DNA from: Halobacterium noricense
GTDB taxonomy: Archaea > Halobacteriota > Halobacteria > Halobacteriales > Halobacteriaceae
Direction of reading: 5' to 3'
Assembly: GCF_021233435.1 (NCBI RefSeq)
Contig: NZ_CP089468.1
Coordinates: forward strand, 2,528,597-2,592,596
Length of the DNA stretch: 64,000 nucleotides
Both the position numbers and the translations under genes were made by a program. The notes below the pieces were generated by a model. It was not told the origin of the DNA. It worked only from the letters and a program-made list of their open reading frames with translations, and did not search any database. Shown here one piece after another: positions 61,991 to 64,000 of the stretch (the first letter of the stretch is position 1; each line of letters opens with the position of its first letter).

Positions 61991-62833
61991 TCAGCCGAGC
62001 CGGCCGCCCGTCAGCCGCGAGAGCAGCGACCGGCGCTCGGGCTCCTCCTCGTCGCCGGCGACTTCCGCGAACGCCGCGCCTGCGGACACCTCGCCCTCCG
62101 CCTCGCCGTCGCGGAACGAGACGGGCGGCGACTCGCCGAGCAGCTCGTAGCCGAGTTCGCGGTACGACTGCGCGGCCGGGTTCTCCGGCGCGTAGACGAC
62201 CAGCGGCTCGCCGGCCTCCTCGCTGTCGGCGACCGCGCCGTCCTCGGGAATCGTCCCGAGCAGCGGCGCGTCGATGCGCTCGACGGCCTCGTCGACGTCC
62301 ACGGCCGACCCGCCGACGCGCGTCAGAATCAAGCCCGTGACGTCGCCGCCGACGCGCTCCGCGAGTTCGAGGGTTTTCTTCGTGTTCTCCAGCGCGGCGA
62401 CCTGTGGCGTCGACACGAGCAGGACGTCGTCGGCGAGCCCGAGCGGCACGGTCGTGTCGTGGCTGAGGCCGCCGCCCGTGTCCACGATGGTGACGTCGTA
62501 CTCCGCGCGGAGGTCCTCGGCGACCTCGCGGAGCTTCGAGGGGTCCGCGCGCCCGAAGTCCTCGATGTGCGTGCCGCCGACCATCGCGTCGAACTCCCCG
62601 GGTGCCTCTGCGACGGCGTCCAGCGTGTCCGCGTCCCCCGCGAGCACGTCGTGGAGCGTCGCCTCCGCTGGCTCCACGTCGAGGACAGCGCCGACGTTCG
62701 ACATCCCGAGGTCGTAGTCCACGAGCACGACCGAGCGGTCGGCTTCCGCCATCACCGCCGCGAGATTCACGGCAGTCGTCGTCTTGCCGACGCCGCCCTT
62801 CCCGGAGGCGACGGCGAACACGCGTCCAGTCAT
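61991..62833 (-). CDS. MinD/ParA-type ATPase
   Basis: A 280-residue P-loop ATPase with the deviant Walker A GKGGVGKTT near residue 11 (ASGKGGVGKTTTAVNLAA), switch I DYDLGMSNVGAVLDV and switch II VDTGGGLSHDT. The C-terminus RRSLLSRLTGGRLG is a short basic amphipathic stretch like a MinD membrane-targeting sequence. Haloarchaea have several MinD paralogues placing chemosensory arrays or archaella. Stands alone here. Confidence 0.9.
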   Translation of the reverse strand: MTGRVFAVASGKGGVGKTTTAVNLAAVMAEADRSVVLVDYDLGMSNVGAVLDVEPAEATLHDVLAGDADTLDAVAEAPGEFDAMVGGTHIEDFGRADPSKLREVAEDLRAEYDVTIVDTGGGLSHDTTVPLGLADDVLLVSTPQVAALENTKKTLELAERVGGDVTGLILTRVGGSAVDVDEAVERIDAPLLGTIPEDGAVADSEEAGEPLVVYAPENPAAQSYRELGYELLGESPPVSFRDGEAEGEVSAGAAFAEVAGDEEEPERRSLLSRLTGGRLG

Positions 62834-62980
62834 ACTCCCGGGTACACAGAGTGGCCCTTAAAGCGTTGGGCGGGATTCGAGGGCTCGAACGCCTCGACAG
62901 CCGGCCAGCAAGCCGGCGCGTTCTCCCGCCACCCCCGGAGGTCAAAGGTTACTTACGCGCACGACGGCTATCTTCGGGTA

Positions 62981-64000
62981 ATGAGCGAGCAGGAGGGCGC
63001 ACCGTCCGAGGACCGCCGAAAGTACGAGTTCCAGAAGGTCATCGAGGACCTGAAGGACTACACCGGGAGCGGCACCCAGCTGGTGACCATCTACATCCCC
63101 CCGGACAAGCAGATTTCGGACGTCGTCGCCCACGTCACGCAGGAACACTCCGAAGCCTCCAACATCAAGTCCAAGCAGACCCGGACGAACGTCCAGGACG
63201 CACTCAAGTCCATCAAGGACCGTCTCCGGTACTACGACACGTTCCCGCCGGACAACGGCCTCGTCGTCTTCTCTGGCGCCGTCGACACCGGCGGCGGCCG
63301 CACGGACATGGTGACTGAGGTGCTCGAATCGCCGCCCCAGCCCATCGAGTCGTTCCGCTACCACTGCGACGACGCGTTCCTCACCGAGCCCTTAGCCGAG
63401 ATGCTCGGTGACAAGGGCCTCTACGGGCTCATCGTCCTCGACCGCCGCGAAGCCAACGTCGGCTGGCTGAAGGGCAAACGCATCGAGGCCGTCAAGTCAG
63501 CGAGCAGCCTCGTCCCCGGCAAACAGCGCAAGGGTGGCCAGTCCGCACAGCGGTTCGCCCGCCTCCGGCTGGAAGCCATCGACAACTTCTACCAGGAGGT
63601 CGCCGGGATGGCCGACGACCTCTTCGTCCCGAAACGCCACGAAATCGACGGCATCCTCGTCGGCGGCCCCTCCCCGACGAAGGACGAGTTCCTCGACGGC
63701 GACTACCTCCACCACGAACTCCAGGACTCCGTGCTCGGGAAATTCGACGTCTCCTACACGGACGAATCCGGCCTGAAGGAGCTGGTCGACCGCGCCCAGG
63801 ACACGCTCGCGGAAGCCGACCTGATGGACGACAAGTCCGACATGGAGGAGTTCTTCAAGGAGCTCAACGGCGGCGACCTCGCCACCTACGGCTTCGAACC
63901 CACGCGCAAGAACCTCGTCATGGGCTCCGTCGAGACCCTGCTCATCTCCGAGGACCTCCGCAAGGACGTCGTCACCTACGAGTGCCCCAACGGCCACGAG
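62981..64000 (+). CDS. prf1: Peptide chain release factor aRF1, 3' end outside window
   Basis: The first 340 codons are present. NIKS (stop-codon contact, in ASNIKSKQTRTN) lies near residue 60 and GGQ (peptide release, in GGQSAQRFARLRLEAIDNF) near 185. The eRF1 three-domain plan is visible, and the protein is normally about 415 residues, so roughly 75 codons are missing. It ends translation at all three stop codons. Confidence 0.96.
   Translation, partial: MSEQEGAPSEDRRKYEFQKVIEDLKDYTGSGTQLVTIYIPPDKQISDVVAHVTQEHSEASNIKSKQTRTNVQDALKSIKDRLRYYDTFPPDNGLVVFSGAVDTGGGRTDMVTEVLESPPQPIESFRYHCDDAFLTEPLAEMLGDKGLYGLIVLDRREANVGWLKGKRIEAVKSASSLVPGKQRKGGQSAQRFARLRLEAIDNFYQEVAGMADDLFVPKRHEIDGILVGGPSPTKDEFLDGDYLHHELQDSVLGKFDVSYTDESGLKELVDRAQDTLAEADLMDDKSDMEEFFKELNGGDLATYGFEPTRKNLVMGSVETLLISEDLRKDVVTYECPNGHE

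Overview
The window is a 64 kb piece of a GC-rich haloarchaeal chromosome (class Halobacteria, possibly near Halobacterium or Halarchaeum). Support comes from the strongly acidic proteomes, leaderless genes with a TATA box about 25-35 nt before the start codon, Tat-type lipoproteins, and archaeal-only genes: thermosome, aRF1, tiaS, trm1, twy1, tsr3, carS, L40e, CTP-dependent riboflavin kinase and the haloarchaeal-type malate synthase. Both window ends cut genes: a FAD-linked oxidase on the left and the release factor aRF1 on the right.

Layout. 0-12.4 kb: lipid and organic-acid enzymes (FAD-linked oxidase, thiolase, acyl-CoA synthetase), a polyprenol-type glycosyltransferase with a GtrA protein, a Na+/H+ antiporter with a TrkA regulatory tail, an MBL hydrolase, a phosphate permease, serS and an F420-type oxidoreductase. 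12.8-15.7 kb: between tsr3 and the L40e gene, and just past it, lies a lower-GC decayed island of broken ORFs, a frameshifted lipoprotein, a possible HEPN-like protein and a mini HTH peptide. 15.7-21.5 kb: MBL hydrolase, DUF99, uracil-DNA glycosylase, a phosphonate-type ABC transporter (phnDCE) and hisH. 21.8-24.8 kb: the glyoxylate shunt (small ORF, aceA, aceB). 25-32 kb: trm1, a BrkB-type membrane protein, a PAP2 phosphatase, the divergent glnA/lrp pair and a thermosome subunit. 32.4-41.4 kb: TRAM protein, tRNA-Ser(GGA), RidA, threonine deaminase, a MATE exporter, citrate synthase and a PhoU/TrkA_C protein. 41.4-54.5 kb: aspartoacylase-like enzyme, threonine-synthase-like enzyme, tiaS, an HTH regulator, glutaredoxin, the pyrE-gfcR-NCS2 permease block, carS, proline dehydrogenase, ilvE and an NhaC antiporter. 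54.5-64 kb: a second NhaC, ribB with riboflavin kinase, twy1, a secreted propeller-like protein, argS, a MinD-type ATPase and aRF1.

The genes are mostly housekeeping. Acetyl-CoA chemistry recurs (acyl-CoA synthetase, thiolase, citrate synthase, isocitrate lyase, malate synthase), as do salt and proton handling (one NhaP type, two NhaC type) and branched-chain or threonine metabolism (ilvA, ridA, ilvE).

The most unusual signal is non-coding. At least six loci carry a modular repeat placed directly at gene 3' ends. It has T-tracts flanking GC-rich hairpins, often with TTC/GAA loops. At two loci (thiolase and citrate synthase) a second copy of the host gene's own 3' terminus lies on the far side of the element. 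This could reflect element-linked duplication or allele replacement. A smaller 32-bp tandem repeat covers the stop codon of the NCS2 permease. All functional names rest on motif recognition by eye; no database search was run.
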